Source: DATKMK01 sp035541895
GTDB lineage: Bacteria > Desulfobacterota > Binatia > HRBIN30 > JACQVA1
Assembly: GCA_035541895.1 (NCBI GenBank)
Contig: DATKMK010000119.1
Coordinates: 146,099 to 210,098 of the forward strand
DNA: 64,000 nucleotides
Direction of reading: 5' to 3'
Each line of letters begins with the position of its first letter. Position 1 is the first letter of the stretch. Positions 34,574-43,649 of the stretch are shown piece after piece. The translations under genes were made by a program, and so were the position numbers. The notes beneath the pieces are model-generated. The model worked only from the letters and a program-made list of their open reading frames with translations, was not told the origin of the DNA and did no database searches.

Positions 34574-34990
34574 ATGGCCCTTGCCAAGAAGATCGATCAC
34601 ATCGCCATCGCGGTGAAGGATCTCGACACCGCCGTGCAGACCTTCACCGCCACCTTCGGTTTCCCGGTGGCGCGCCGGGGTCAGAATGCGCAACTCGGAT
34701 TGCGCAACGCATTTCTCCAAGTTGGCGATGCGGAACTGGAGCTGTTCACGCCCACTAAGCCGGAGAATCCCGCGACCAAGTTTCTCGCCGAGCAAGGCGA
34801 AGGGATGTACGTGTTGTCGCTCGAAGTCGATGATCTCGATCAGGCAATCAACACGCTCACGGCGCGAGGCATCAAGGTTGGCGCGATCATGCCGATCCCG
34901 AACGGTCGCCTGGCGTTCATCAGCCCGAAGGCCACTCACGGCGTGCTGCTGCAGTTCATCGAGTGGAAGCGGTCGCATGGGCAAACTTGA
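34574..34990 (+). CDS. VOC-family protein (second copy)
   Basis: A 138-residue VOC protein, a diverged tandem relative of the preceding gene (IDHIAIAVKDLDTAVQ, ELELFTP, EGMYVLSLEVDD, GVLLQF). The second metal ligand His is replaced in MYVLSLEV and the final Glu in LLQF, so the usual metal site looks altered. It may not be an active epimerase. It overlaps the SDR gene by 14 bases. Confidence 0.85.
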   Translation: MALAKKIDHIAIAVKDLDTAVQTFTATFGFPVARRGQNAQLGLRNAFLQVGDAELELFTPTKPENPATKFLAEQGEGMYVLSLEVDDLDQAINTLTARGIKVGAIMPIPNGRLAFISPKATHGVLLQFIEWKRSHGQT

Positions 34991-35726
34991 CGGGAGGATC
35001 GCTTTGGTGACCGGCAGCTCACGCGGAATCGGGCGCGGCATCGCTCTCGCATTCGCTGCCGAGGGTGCCAACGTGGTGGTGAACTATCGTCGCGATGAAC
35101 CGGCGGCGCGCGAAACCGTTGGCGCCATCGAAGCGCTCGGCCGCAAGGCCGTCGCCATCCAAGCCGACGTCGCCGAATGGCCGCAGGTGCAGGCACTGGT
35201 CGGGCGAGCACTCGACCACTTCGGACGCCTGGACATCGTCGTCGCCAACTCCGGTGTCGCCTCTCGCGTTCAACCTGTGTGGGACCTCGACGTCGAGCAT
35301 TGGCACAAGGTGATCGGCGTCAACCTCCACGGCGTGTTCTACACCTGCAAAGCGACAGCCAAACACCTCGTCGATCGCCAACAGGGCACGATCATTCTGA
35401 TCTCCTCGATCGGCGCGGATGCATGTGGTCCACTGGGCGCGCCCTACTACTGTGCGAAGGCCGCGGTCAACGCGCTGACCAAGTCTTTGGCGAAGGAGTG
35501 CGCCCCGTCGCGGGTCCGGGTCAACTGCATCGCGCCGGGGCTGGTCATGAGCGACATGGGCGACCGCATGGTCAAATTTTACGGCGACGCCCTGATTGCC
35601 GGCATCCCGCTCGGCCGCCCGGGCCAACCTGAGGATATCGGGAAGGCCGCAGTCTATTTGGCCAGCGATGATGCCGACTTCGTCACCGGGAAGATTCTTC
35701 GTGTCGATGGCGGCGCGTGGATGTGA
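34977..35726 (+). CDS. Short-chain dehydrogenase/reductase, FabG-like
   Basis: A 249-residue SDR. The NAD(P) motif is TGSSRGIGRG, ANSGV replaces the usual NNAG, the catalytic serine lies in LISSIG, the YxxxK motif is YYCAKAA and the C-terminus (VTGKILRVDGG) is FabG-like. The substrate is unknown. Overlap with the VOC gene suggests one transcript, perhaps acting on acyl-CoA or keto compounds. Confidence 0.9.
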   Translation: MGKLDGRIALVTGSSRGIGRGIALAFAAEGANVVVNYRRDEPAARETVGAIEALGRKAVAIQADVAEWPQVQALVGRALDHFGRLDIVVANSGVASRVQPVWDLDVEHWHKVIGVNLHGVFYTCKATAKHLVDRQQGTIILISSIGADACGPLGAPYYCAKAAVNALTKSLAKECAPSRVRVNCIAPGLVMSDMGDRMVKFYGDALIAGIPLGRPGQPEDIGKAAVYLASDDADFVTGKILRVDGGAWM

Positions 35727-35761
35727 CCGACGTTTGTCGGCCCACTGTCCACTGTCCGTTC

Positions 35762-36112
35762 CTACTTCAGCTCCTGCATCCACTGATACGTCGGGTGATT
35801 CATCCAGCCCAAGATCTTGCGCGGGTTGGTGGTCACCTCGACGTCGGCGAGGACCTTGCTCTGGCAGGCGAGACGAAACTCGGGACCTTCCCAGCCGTTC
35901 TTTGCTTCATCGCTCGGAGTGCGCGCGGACAGCGCGTTCGGATCGCTGACGTGGACGCGACAGGTGCCGCACAAACCCAAGCCACGGCAGTTGGCGATGT
36001 TGTTGGGGAAGACGTAGAGATCAATTTTGTGGGCGCGTGCGAGCTGCCGCAAATTGGTCCCCGCTGGACACTGGACGGTGACGTTCTGCTTGACAAAGTG
36101 CACGGTCGGCAT
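35762..36112 (-). CDS. 2Fe-2S ferredoxin
   Basis: A 116-residue plant-type [2Fe-2S] ferredoxin. The four cluster ligands are Cys42, Cys48 and Cys51 in NCRGLGLCGTC, plus Cys83 in RLACQ. The C-terminal extension (HPTYQWMQELK) is longer than in simple ferredoxins. It probably serves as an electron carrier for an oxygenase or reductase. GGAGG lies about ten bases upstream of the start. Confidence 0.9.
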   Translation of the reverse strand: MPTVHFVKQNVTVQCPAGTNLRQLARAHKIDLYVFPNNIANCRGLGLCGTCRVHVSDPNALSARTPSDEAKNGWEGPEFRLACQSKVLADVEVTTNPRKILGWMNHPTYQWMQELK

Positions 36113-36228
36113 GCGTTCCGATTCCTCCGGTCAGCGCTGCATACCAAAGCCGGTGCGACGGAGCAAAGTCAGACGCCTCCCGCGCTGATTCCGGTGCCGG
36201 CGGTGTCCGAAGTCGGGTCGCGGTCCGG

Positions 36229-36256
36229 TTGACGCTATCCCGAGTGAGGCTATAAT
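36229..36256 (+). promoter_or_regulatory. Sigma70-type promoter for glmU
   Basis: TTGACG (36229-36234), a 16-base spacer and a consensus TATAAT (36251-36256). Transcription would start near 36263, only four or five bases before the TTG start of glmU, implying a nearly leaderless mRNA. Confidence 0.7.
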
Positions 36257-36266
36257 CCCGCGCGTT

Positions 36267-37742
36267 TTGAAATCGAATCGGCCACTCAGCGCGATCGTCA
36301 TGGCTGCCGGACTCGGCACGCGGATGCGTTCGCGCCGCGCCAAGGTGCTCCACGAGCTGGCTGGGGTGCCGCTGATCCAATACCCGTTGCGCATTCTCAA
36401 CGCGGTCGGCGCGAAACCGATCGTCGTTGTCGTGGGACACCAAGCCGAAGAGGTGATGGCCTGCTGCGGTGGTGCCCAATTCGCGCAGCAGCGAGAGCCG
36501 CGCGGTACCGGCGATGCGGTCCGCTGCGTCGATTCGTTGCGGCGCTTCCCCGGCGACGTGCTGATCTTGCCCAGCGACTTGCCGCTGCTGCGCTCCGAGA
36601 CGTTGCACGCGTTGGTCGCGGCCCACCGGCAGGCGAAGGCCGCGCTGTCGCTGTTGACCGCGACCGTCGCCGACCCGCATGGATTCGGTCGCGTGATGCG
36701 ACGGAACGGCCACATTGTTCAGGTCGTCGAGCAGCGCGACGCCACCGCCGAGCAGGACGCGATTCGCGAAGTGAACGTCGGGGTGTACTGCGCCGATGCG
36801 GCGTTCGTGTTCGGCGCAATCGATCGGCTCCAACCGAACAACGCGCAAGGAGAGTTGTACCTCACCGACATTGTGGCTCAGGCGGCCGAGGCGACGTTAC
36901 CGATTGCCGATGCGTCGGTCGCAGCGATCGATGTGATGCAAGTGAGTTCGCGCGCCGATCTCGCCGGCATTAGTGCGGTGTTGCGGAAACGGCTCGCCGA
37001 GCACTGGATGGCCAACGGGGTGACGCTCGAAGATCCCGAGACCACGTACATCGGTCCCGATGTGACGATCGGCGGCGACAGTCTCATCGGACCCGACGTC
37101 ATCCTGCGCGGCAAGACGCAGATCGGTGCCGATTGCGTGCTCGACGGCAGTGCCCGGCTCGTCGACGTGATCATTGGCAACTCGGTGCACGTCAAGTTCG
37201 GGGTGGTGGCAACCGAATCGCGCATCGGCGATCGCTGCCTGGTCGGTCCGTTCGCGCAACTTCGCCCCGGGACCCATCTCGCCGCTGATGTACACATCGG
37301 TGACTTCGTCGAAACCAAGAACGCCATCATCGGCGCCGGCACCAAGGCGAACCACCTCGCCTACATTGGTGATGCCGAGATCGGTCGCGATGCCAACGTC
37401 GGCGCCGGCACGATCACCTGCAACTACGATGGATTTCGCAAGCACCGCACGATCATCGGCGATCGCGTTCAAATCGGCAGCGACAGTCAGTTGATTGCCC
37501 CGGTGAGCGTCGGCGACGACGCCTACGTCGCAACCGGCACGACGGTTCGCGAGGACGTGCCGCCGGGCGCGCTGGTGTACACGACCAAGGAACAGCGCCA
37601 CCGCCTTGGCTGGGTGGCGGCACGCCGCAAGCGAGAAGCCGCCGCCGCGTCCCTCCCACGTTCGAAGAGCGCATCGCCGTCGACCAAACGGAGCACCGCG
37701 GCGAGGCTGCGCCGGTCGCCCGCCGGCAAGAAGCGTCGGTAG
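36267..37742 (+). CDS. glmU: Bifunctional UDP-N-acetylglucosamine pyrophosphorylase / glucosamine-1-phosphate acetyltransferase
   Basis: A 491-residue two-domain enzyme making UDP-GlcNAc. The N-terminal uridylyltransferase has AGLGTRMRS..KVLHEL and GTGDAVRC. The C-terminal left-handed beta-helix acetyltransferase has hexapeptide repeats and the catalytic region ETKNAIIGAGTKANHLAYIGD with ITCNYDG. The start must be TTG 36267 because the next ATG lies inside the nucleotide loop. A basic tail of about 30 residues follows the helix. It is followed by glmS. Confidence 0.94.
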   Translation: MKSNRPLSAIVMAAGLGTRMRSRRAKVLHELAGVPLIQYPLRILNAVGAKPIVVVVGHQAEEVMACCGGAQFAQQREPRGTGDAVRCVDSLRRFPGDVLILPSDLPLLRSETLHALVAAHRQAKAALSLLTATVADPHGFGRVMRRNGHIVQVVEQRDATAEQDAIREVNVGVYCADAAFVFGAIDRLQPNNAQGELYLTDIVAQAAEATLPIADASVAAIDVMQVSSRADLAGISAVLRKRLAEHWMANGVTLEDPETTYIGPDVTIGGDSLIGPDVILRGKTQIGADCVLDGSARLVDVIIGNSVHVKFGVVATESRIGDRCLVGPFAQLRPGTHLAADVHIGDFVETKNAIIGAGTKANHLAYIGDAEIGRDANVGAGTITCNYDGFRKHRTIIGDRVQIGSDSQLIAPVSVGDDAYVATGTTVREDVPPGALVYTTKEQRHRLGWVAARRKREAAAASLPRSKSASPSTKRSTAARLRRSPAGKKRR

Positions 37743-37776
37743 ACGTCCGCGGATCTCTTCCCCGAGGCGCTCGATC

Positions 37777-39606
37777 ATGTGCGGCATCATGGGATACGTC
37801 GGTGACCGCGAGGCCAGCGCCATTCTGTTTCAGGGACTCAAGCGACTCGAATACCGCGGGTACGATTCCGCGGGCATCGCCACCATTGCCGACCACACCA
37901 TCGACGTGCGCCGCTGCGTCGGCAAGCTCGACAATCTCGGCAAGCTCCTGCGCGAGTCGCCCGTGCACGGAACGATCGGCATCGGGCATACCCGCTGGGC
38001 GACCCACGGCGGTGTCACCGACGAAAACGCCCACCCCCATCGCGCCGGGCACGTCGTGCTGATCCACAACGGCATCATCGAGAACTACCTGGCCCTGCGG
38101 GCGGCGATGGTGGCGAAGGGTCGCACCCTCAATTCGGAAACCGACACCGAAATCATCTCGCATCTGATCGACGATGCGATGAGGCAGGGCCTCGACTTTG
38201 TCGCGGCGATGCGCCGCACGCTGCAGCAACTCGAAGGCTCGTTCGCGATCGTGGCCATGTGCGACCTCACCCCGGGTACGCTGCTCGCCGCCAAGAGCGC
38301 TACGCCGATCGTGATCGGGTTGGGGCAGGGCGAGAATTTGATCGCCTCCGACATTCCCGCACTCCTCGATCACACGCGCGACGTGCTCTTCCTCGAAGAC
38401 GGCGAGCTGGCCGAAGTCACCCGCGATCGGGTGCAGCTCTCGACCTTTGCCGGCGCACCGGTCGAGCGCGCGCCACGACGAATCACCTGGGACCCGGTCA
38501 CCGCGCAAAAGGGCGGCTACAAGCACTTCCTCGCGAAGGAGATCCACGAGCAGCCGCAGGCGATCATCGACACCACACGCGGGCGCCTGGAATTGGAGAT
38601 CGGCGACGTCGCGTTGCCGGAGATCGAGCTGGGTGTAGAGTGGTGGCGAAGCATCGATCGTATCACTTTGGTTGCCTGCGGGACCGCGTGGCACGCCTGC
38701 CTGGTGGCGAAGTTTTATCTCGAACAACTGGCGCGTATTCCGTGCGACGTCGACTACGGCAGCGAGTTTCGCTACCGCGACCCGGTTGTCGACGGCCGCA
38801 CGCTGGTGATCGCGGTGTCGCAATCAGGCGAAACGCTCGACACGCTCGCAGCGCTCGAAGCCGGGCGCGACCATGGCGCCAAGACATTGGCGGTCTGCAA
38901 CGTCGTCGATTCGTCGATCGCCCGCCGCGCGAGCGCGGTGCTCTACACCCATGCCGGGCCGGAAATCAGTGTCGCGTCGACGAAGGCGTTCACGACGCAA
39001 GTCACTGCACTGTTTCTGCTGGCGCTGCACCTCGGCCGCCGGCGCGGCACGATCGGCACCGACATCGCGCGCCAGTTGTTGCAACACCTCGTCGAAGTGC
39101 CGCACCACATCGAAGCCACCTTGCAGCTCGATGGCGCGATTGAGCAGCTCGCGCGCAAGTACGAACACGCGCGCGACACGCTCTACCTCGGTCGCGGCAT
39201 CAACTACCCGATTGCGCTCGAAGGCGCCTTGAAGCTGAAGGAGATCTCCTACATTCACGCCGAAGGCTATCCGGCCGGCGAGATGAAGCACGGACCGATC
39301 GCGTTGATCAACGAAGACATGCCGGTCGTGCTGTTGCTACCGCACGACCGCGTGTTCGCGAAGACCATCGGCAACATGAAGGAGGTCGAGTCGCGCGGCG
39401 GACGGATCATCGCGATCACCGACGGCCCCGATCGCGACCTCGAGGCGGTCGCCACCGATGTCCTGCAGGTGCCGACTACGCATCCGCTGCTGATGCCGGT
39501 GGTGCTGACGATCCCGCTGCAGTTACTCGCCTATCACGTCGCCGTCCGCCGCGGCACCGACGTCGATCAGCCGCGAAACTTGGCGAAAAGCGTCACTGTC
39601 GAATAG
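37777..39606 (+). CDS. glmS: Glutamine-fructose-6-phosphate aminotransferase
   Basis: A 609-residue enzyme making glucosamine-6-phosphate, the first step towards UDP-GlcNAc. Cys2 of MCGIMGYVG is the N-terminal nucleophile of the glutaminase domain. Two SIS sugar-isomerase domains follow (ACGTAWHAC, SQSGETLDT, YLGRGINYP, EGYPAGEMKHGP), with the C-terminal LAKSVTVE. The length equals that of E. coli GlmS. No glmS ribozyme is visible in the 34 bases after glmU. Confidence 0.97.
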   Translation: MCGIMGYVGDREASAILFQGLKRLEYRGYDSAGIATIADHTIDVRRCVGKLDNLGKLLRESPVHGTIGIGHTRWATHGGVTDENAHPHRAGHVVLIHNGIIENYLALRAAMVAKGRTLNSETDTEIISHLIDDAMRQGLDFVAAMRRTLQQLEGSFAIVAMCDLTPGTLLAAKSATPIVIGLGQGENLIASDIPALLDHTRDVLFLEDGELAEVTRDRVQLSTFAGAPVERAPRRITWDPVTAQKGGYKHFLAKEIHEQPQAIIDTTRGRLELEIGDVALPEIELGVEWWRSIDRITLVACGTAWHACLVAKFYLEQLARIPCDVDYGSEFRYRDPVVDGRTLVIAVSQSGETLDTLAALEAGRDHGAKTLAVCNVVDSSIARRASAVLYTHAGPEISVASTKAFTTQVTALFLLALHLGRRRGTIGTDIARQLLQHLVEVPHHIEATLQLDGAIEQLARKYEHARDTLYLGRGINYPIALEGALKLKEISYIHAEGYPAGEMKHGPIALINEDMPVVLLLPHDRVFAKTIGNMKEVESRGGRIIAITDGPDRDLEAVATDVLQVPTTHPLLMPVVLTIPLQLLAYHVAVRRGTDVDQPRNLAKSVTVE

Positions 39607-39670
39607 CCGCGCCAGTCCGAGCCGCCATCACCCGTCACGTCGAGTCCCGCGTCACCAGGGCCAGTCACCA

Positions 39671-40390
39671 CTACAGCACGTAGCCCTTCGGTCCCTGCGC
39701 GACGATCACCGGCTCGGCGTACTGCAACGAGTGGTCGGGATGGATCTGAATCTGCTGGAGCGTGATCTCGCAGCGCCCGATCGGGCATTCCACTAGCACT
39801 GCGAGGCGCGCGCCGTGTCCGCCGCGGACGACCGCGGGTTCGTAGGCCTCGACCGGATGGATGACCTCCCAACTGTCGGCGGCGGTGATCTGACTCAATT
39901 CATCCGCCGACGCGATCAGATGCGAGTGCGCCCATCGCGCGCTCGCCCACAGCTCCTGCATCGCCAGCCAATACTCGAAGACACCCACGGCGGTGTCGGG
40001 AAAGAAGAAGTGACGATAGAGGAGGTCGACGTCTTGGGTCGGCGCGCTGGCGCGCGCGGACGCGACGGAGTCGGGTGGCGCGTGCCAATCCAACAGTTGG
40101 CGCACGGTATCCACGTCGGTGCCGGGTCGGGCGATGAATGGCCGCACCAGCAGGTCGCGGTTGCGTTGTTCGTAGAAGCGGTAGCGGACAACGTACCCGG
40201 CGGCGAGTTGGACGGACGGAAGCACGGCCAGCACTTCGGCCGCGTTGGCCTCGAACAGCGGCTCCCAGTAAACGGCGGTTGGCGGTTGGCTCGGCGCCGG
40301 CCCGATGCGGTCGAGCGCGCGTTGCCGCGCTTCCTCGATGCGCTTGGTGACGGCACGGACGTGTGTCGCCGGGACGAACTCGACCGACAT
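39671..40390 (-). CDS. Hypothetical protein
   Basis: A 239-residue soluble protein with no signal peptide. It has coherent composition, alternating helices and strands, and segments such as YRHFFFPDTAVGVFEYW and VECPIGRCEITLQQIQIHP. I recognise no family or catalytic motif. ATG 40390 is preferred; the frame extends 12 codons upstream. Confidence 0.75.
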   Translation of the reverse strand: MSVEFVPATHVRAVTKRIEEARQRALDRIGPAPSQPPTAVYWEPLFEANAAEVLAVLPSVQLAAGYVVRYRFYEQRNRDLLVRPFIARPGTDVDTVRQLLDWHAPPDSVASARASAPTQDVDLLYRHFFFPDTAVGVFEYWLAMQELWASARWAHSHLIASADELSQITAADSWEVIHPVEAYEPAVVRGGHGARLAVLVECPIGRCEITLQQIQIHPDHSLQYAEPVIVAQGPKGYVL

Positions 40391-40446
40391 AACATGCACG
40401 ATGGCGAGACCGAACGCTCGCCGCAAGACGGGGGGTGAAACTTTCT

Positions 40447-40773
40447 TTAGCGGCCGCGGCGGCGGTTGAGCGTGCGACGCTTCGCGGCGTACTCGAACGA
40501 GACGACGTTGCCGGTCGGTCGTACGTTCCCGTTCGCCACTTGCTCGTGCGGGGCAGCGCTGCGCGCCGACACCGGTCGCTCGGGATGGCGCAAGATCAGC
40601 GCAGCTTCCCGCTCGCTGATGGGACGGCCAAAGATGCAGGCCGACTGGCCACCGTCATGCTGCGCGTTGGCCCAGGCCGCGAATTCCTTTGGTGACGGCG
40701 CGTGTCCGAGCGCAACCGTGCAGCGGCGCACGACGAACCCGAGCATCATCTTGGGTAGCGCCGGAGCAGCCAT
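40447..40773 (-). CDS. Small hypothetical protein
   Basis: A 108-residue protein of mixed composition (PSPKEFAAWANAQHDGGQSACIFG, ISEREAALILRHPERPV) with a basic C-terminal tail. The segment reads like real protein and codon use fits the neighbours, but no family is recognised. Confidence 0.5.
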   Translation of the reverse strand: MAAPALPKMMLGFVVRRCTVALGHAPSPKEFAAWANAQHDGGQSACIFGRPISEREAALILRHPERPVSARSAAPHEQVANGNVRPTGNVVSFEYAAKRRTLNRRRGR

Positions 40774-40911
40774 TGGCCGAGCGTTGTCGCCGATTCACTC
40801 GGCAACGTCAAGACGGTCCGCGCCGAGCGCCATGGCCGGCCCCAAACTTCCAATACCGCGACATCTTTCGCAGGCCGGATTCAACGCGATGCGCACCAGC
40901 CACATGATTTG

Positions 40912-41220
40912 ATGGCGCTGACCGTCTTCATCATGGGCGCCATCGTCGCCGCCCTCGGCATCGCCGTGCGCCACGGGCATGTGATCTTGGTGCTGATCGC
41001 GTTCGGCATCACGACGCTGCCGCTGCCGATCATCATGCGGCCGGCCGACGCGGCGACGCCGACGTTCACGCCGCCCGGGGGCCCGGGCGAAACCGGCGTG
41101 TTCCACTACCACCTCGATCACCTCGGTTCGGAGCAGGTGACGACCAGCGTGACTCGCCCGACTGGGGCATCGGCGGTGCAGTTACCATTGCATGGAATCC
41201 CGACCGCACGCGGTGAGTAG
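40912..41220 (+). pseudogene. Rhs/YD-repeat protein remnant
   Basis: A 102-codon frame with two hydrophobic helices followed by GVFHYHLDHLGSEQVTT. That segment matches the DHLGS core of Rhs repeat-associated proteins. Intact Rhs proteins have hundreds of residues of YD repeats before this and a toxin domain after; here both are missing and the frame stops 20 residues later. It is therefore probably a decayed fragment or a displaced orphan tip. Confidence 0.5.
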
Positions 41221-41293
41221 GGTCTCTTTGGCCTCTGTGGTGAGTTCTCTTCTGATAGATGAAGGTTGAACCAGACTGCTCCGACGCCACTGC

Positions 41294-41680
41294 CTACGGG
41301 AAGAGACGCGTGCCTTCCACGTCGACGCGCTGCCGGAAGGTCTGCACGTGCGCGCTCGTTGACGTGCGAAACTCGTCTGCGACCTTGAATTGCGGGGCAA
41401 TCTGACGGCCGCATTCGAGGAAAAGGGGATACGTCTCGTCGATCAACTCGTCTTGCGCGGCGGGTGCCACAGCGTCAGCCGTCAGCACCAGCACGTCGAT
41501 GTCGGAGTGCATCGGCATGTGCGCACCCCACATGTCGCCGCGCGCCGCCGATCCGAACAGCCACACGTCGAGCAAATTGCTACCGAGTCGTTCGGCGACG
41601 AGGGCCACGTAGCGCTCGACGCAACTGCGCTCGACGTTGCTCAGGTACGGCGCGGCTGCGGCGAAGTTCGCCATGCTCAC
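41294..41680 (-). CDS. MNT-like nucleotidyltransferase domain protein
   Basis: A 128-residue minimal nucleotidyltransferase: LFGSAARGDMWG is the GSxxxGD motif and HSDIDVLVL carries the catalytic Asp pair. Such proteins often act as the antitoxin or AMP-transferase half of HEPN-MNT pairs. No HEPN partner is adjacent, so this role is unproven. GTG 41680 overlaps the oxygenase stop; ATG 41674 is an alternative. Confidence 0.82.
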   Translation of the reverse strand: MSMANFAAAAPYLSNVERSCVERYVALVAERLGSNLLDVWLFGSAARGDMWGAHMPMHSDIDVLVLTADAVAPAAQDELIDETYPLFLECGRQIAPQFKVADEFRTSTSAHVQTFRQRVDVEGTRLFP

Positions 41681-42666
41681 ACCACCTTTTGGTGCAGCGC
41701 GGGAAACACCTTCGACACTTTCCGCAGGATGTAATCGCCGTAGGTGCCGCGGAACTCGTGGACGCTGGCGCGGTCCCAGCGTTCGTCCTTGTCGTCACGA
41801 ATCGCGCCGCCGAGGTCGATGGGTCGGACCTCGGCGTTGAAGTTCGGATCGAAGAAGAACGGGAATGACAAGCGATCGCGAGCCGACTCGTTGCGCACGC
41901 GATGGGGAGTCGAGCGGTAGCGTCCCCCGGTCATGCGGTCGAGCATGTCACCGATGTTGCACACGAACGAGCCCGCCAGCGGCGGCGCATCGATCCAGCG
42001 CGAGTGCGATTTCACTTGCAGGCCGCCGCGATCGTCTTGCTTCAAAATCGTCAGCACGCCGTAGTCGGTGTGCTCGCCGACACTCCAGGTCGATGCGGCT
42101 GCAGGTACCGGCGGGTAGTTGAAGATGCGGAACAGCACCAGCGGGTTGGCGGTGTAGCGGTCGGAGAAGTAGGTCTCCTCCAAGCCGAGGCTGAGCGCGA
42201 TGCCGGCCATCAACGTGTGACCGAGCTGCGTCATCGCGGCGATGTAGTCGAGTACGGTTGCGCGAAAGCCCGGGATGCTGTCGGGGAACAGATTGCGACC
42301 GTGCATCGGTGTGCGGGCGCGCACGAGTGGGTGATCGTCCCCCAACTCGGTGCCGAAGTAGAGGCCTTCCTTCCGGTCCGGTTGGCCGGACGTGAGTTCG
42401 CCGCCGAGCGGGAAGTAGCCGCGCCACGCGCGACCGCCGCGCGCCATGCTGATCGCCTGCTTGCGGGCTTCGTCTTGCGCAAAGAACTCACGACTCAAGC
42501 GTTCGAGACACGCTTGCAGCGCCTCATCGACACCGTGGCCGACGATGTAGAAGAAGCCGCAGCTCCGGCACGCCGCGCCGATTTGTTCGGCGACCGACCG
42601 CCGCTCCGGGTTGCCTGCGACCAACGCGCGGATGTCGATGATCGGGAGGTCGGACACCTGAATCAC
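41677..42666 (-). CDS. Isopenicillin N synthase-like 2-oxoglutarate/Fe(II) oxygenase
   Basis: A 329-residue protein of the IPNS/2OG-Fe(II) dioxygenase family. The N-terminal DIOX_N-type part (PIIDIRALV, GFFYIVGHGV) is followed by the double-stranded beta-helix with the iron ligands in GEHTDYG and STPHRV and the RLSFPFF region with the 2OG-binding Arg. The substrate is unknown; this family hydroxylates or oxidises small molecules. The start overlaps the upstream GFA gene by four bases. Confidence 0.9.
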   Translation of the reverse strand: MIQVSDLPIIDIRALVAGNPERRSVAEQIGAACRSCGFFYIVGHGVDEALQACLERLSREFFAQDEARKQAISMARGGRAWRGYFPLGGELTSGQPDRKEGLYFGTELGDDHPLVRARTPMHGRNLFPDSIPGFRATVLDYIAAMTQLGHTLMAGIALSLGLEETYFSDRYTANPLVLFRIFNYPPVPAAASTWSVGEHTDYGVLTILKQDDRGGLQVKSHSRWIDAPPLAGSFVCNIGDMLDRMTGGRYRSTPHRVRNESARDRLSFPFFFDPNFNAEVRPIDLGGAIRDDKDERWDRASVHEFRGTYGDYILRKVSKVFPALHQKVV

Positions 42667-43109
42667 GGTTTCGCTCGCGTGGCCGGCAACCGTTGCTCGG
42701 GCGGCGCATGACCCTCGAATCGCGGGAGTCCGTCGTGAATCTCAAACCATGGCGCCTTGAGTCCCACGAAGATGTGGCGCAGCGGCGTAATCTCCGGATG
42801 GCTGTCGAGCGATCCGGCCGGCACGACGACGAACGGACGCTCGGGATCGTACAGCGGCAGATCCGAGCCGCAGCGCCGGCAAAACGCCACACGATAGGGC
42901 GGCGGCGTGTCGATCAGCGGCGCGACGTACACCTCGACCAAGTCGGCGCCGCTGATCCAGCGAAGGGCCTCCATTTTCGCCGCCACCGCGGCAACAAAGG
43001 CCGAGCCCGAGGTTTTGCGGCAGCGCGTGCAGTGACAGTACTGGAGCGGGGTTAACCGACCATCGATGGCGAACTTGACGCCGCCGCAGAGACAGCTTCC
43101 TTCAGTCAT
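42663..43109 (-). CDS. GFA-family (CENP-V/GFA) zinc protein
   Basis: A 148-residue protein of the glutathione-dependent formaldehyde-activating family. The zinc-binding cysteines are in GSCLCGGVKF, YCHCTRCRKTSG and FCRRCGSDL. The family includes GSH-formaldehyde adduct enzymes and many of unknown substrate. GGAGG precedes ATG 43109; the frame extends four codons more. It overlaps both neighbours, so it belongs to the operon. Confidence 0.88.
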   Translation of the reverse strand: MTEGSCLCGGVKFAIDGRLTPLQYCHCTRCRKTSGSAFVAAVAAKMEALRWISGADLVEVYVAPLIDTPPPYRVAFCRRCGSDLPLYDPERPFVVVPAGSLDSHPEITPLRHIFVGLKAPWFEIHDGLPRFEGHAPPEQRLPATRAKP

Positions 43110-43641
43110 CGCGTCCTCCACTGTTCCACGCTGCCGAGGTAAGACGATACAGAACGTGCGGCAGATCCGCGTAGAGCAAGTCGCGCTCGTAGCGGAAGCC
43201 GACCTTCTCCATTACGCGTCGCGAGGCATCATTGGTCGCGAGCGTGAATGAAACGAGTTCGGGCAGATGCAATTTCGCGAAGCCCACGCGCGCGCTTTCG
43301 CGCGCCAGCTCCGTCGCCAAACCGTGGCCCCAGAATTCCGGCAGGAAGCTGTAACCGACTTCGACCTCGTCGCGGCCGCCGATCGCGAGCCGGCGCAGAC
43401 CCCCGCGACCGGCGAAGCACTCGGTTTGCGCGTCCCGCGCGATCCACCAGCCGAAGCCGTATCGCTCCCAGTGGTCCAGTTGGCGCTGGAGGTACTCCTC
43501 GGTTTCGGCGCGCGAGCGAACTCCGCCGAGCGTCGCCATGACGCGCGCGTCTTGATTGAACCGGATGAGATCGTGGAGGTCGCTTGTACTTGGGCGGCTC
43601 AACAGCAAGCGCGGCGTACGTAGTTGATCGAGGGCCGTCAC
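43102..43641 (-). CDS. GNAT N-acetyltransferase, RimJ/RimL-like
   Basis: A 179-residue acetyltransferase of the RimJ/RimL type: TPRLLLSRPSTSD at the N-terminus, the EVGYSFLPEFWGHGLATEL segment, which binds acetyl-CoA, and NDASRRVMEKVGF. GTG 43641 is chosen because the frame upstream lies inside the next gene. Target unknown. Confidence 0.88.
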   Translation of the reverse strand: MTALDQLRTPRLLLSRPSTSDLHDLIRFNQDARVMATLGGVRSRAETEEYLQRQLDHWERYGFGWWIARDAQTECFAGRGGLRRLAIGGRDEVEVGYSFLPEFWGHGLATELARESARVGFAKLHLPELVSFTLATNDASRRVMEKVGFRYERDLLYADLPHVLYRLTSAAWNSGGRDD

Positions 43642-43649
43642 GACTTGCC

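Noticed and set aside
37453..38823. 456-codon open frame on the - strand
   Set aside because: Antisense to glmU and glmS, which are unmistakable. No family similarity in the translated frame.
40795..41121. 108-codon - strand frame over the Rhs remnant
   Set aside because: Arg/His/Asp-rich composition of a shadow frame; the + strand has the DHLGS motif.
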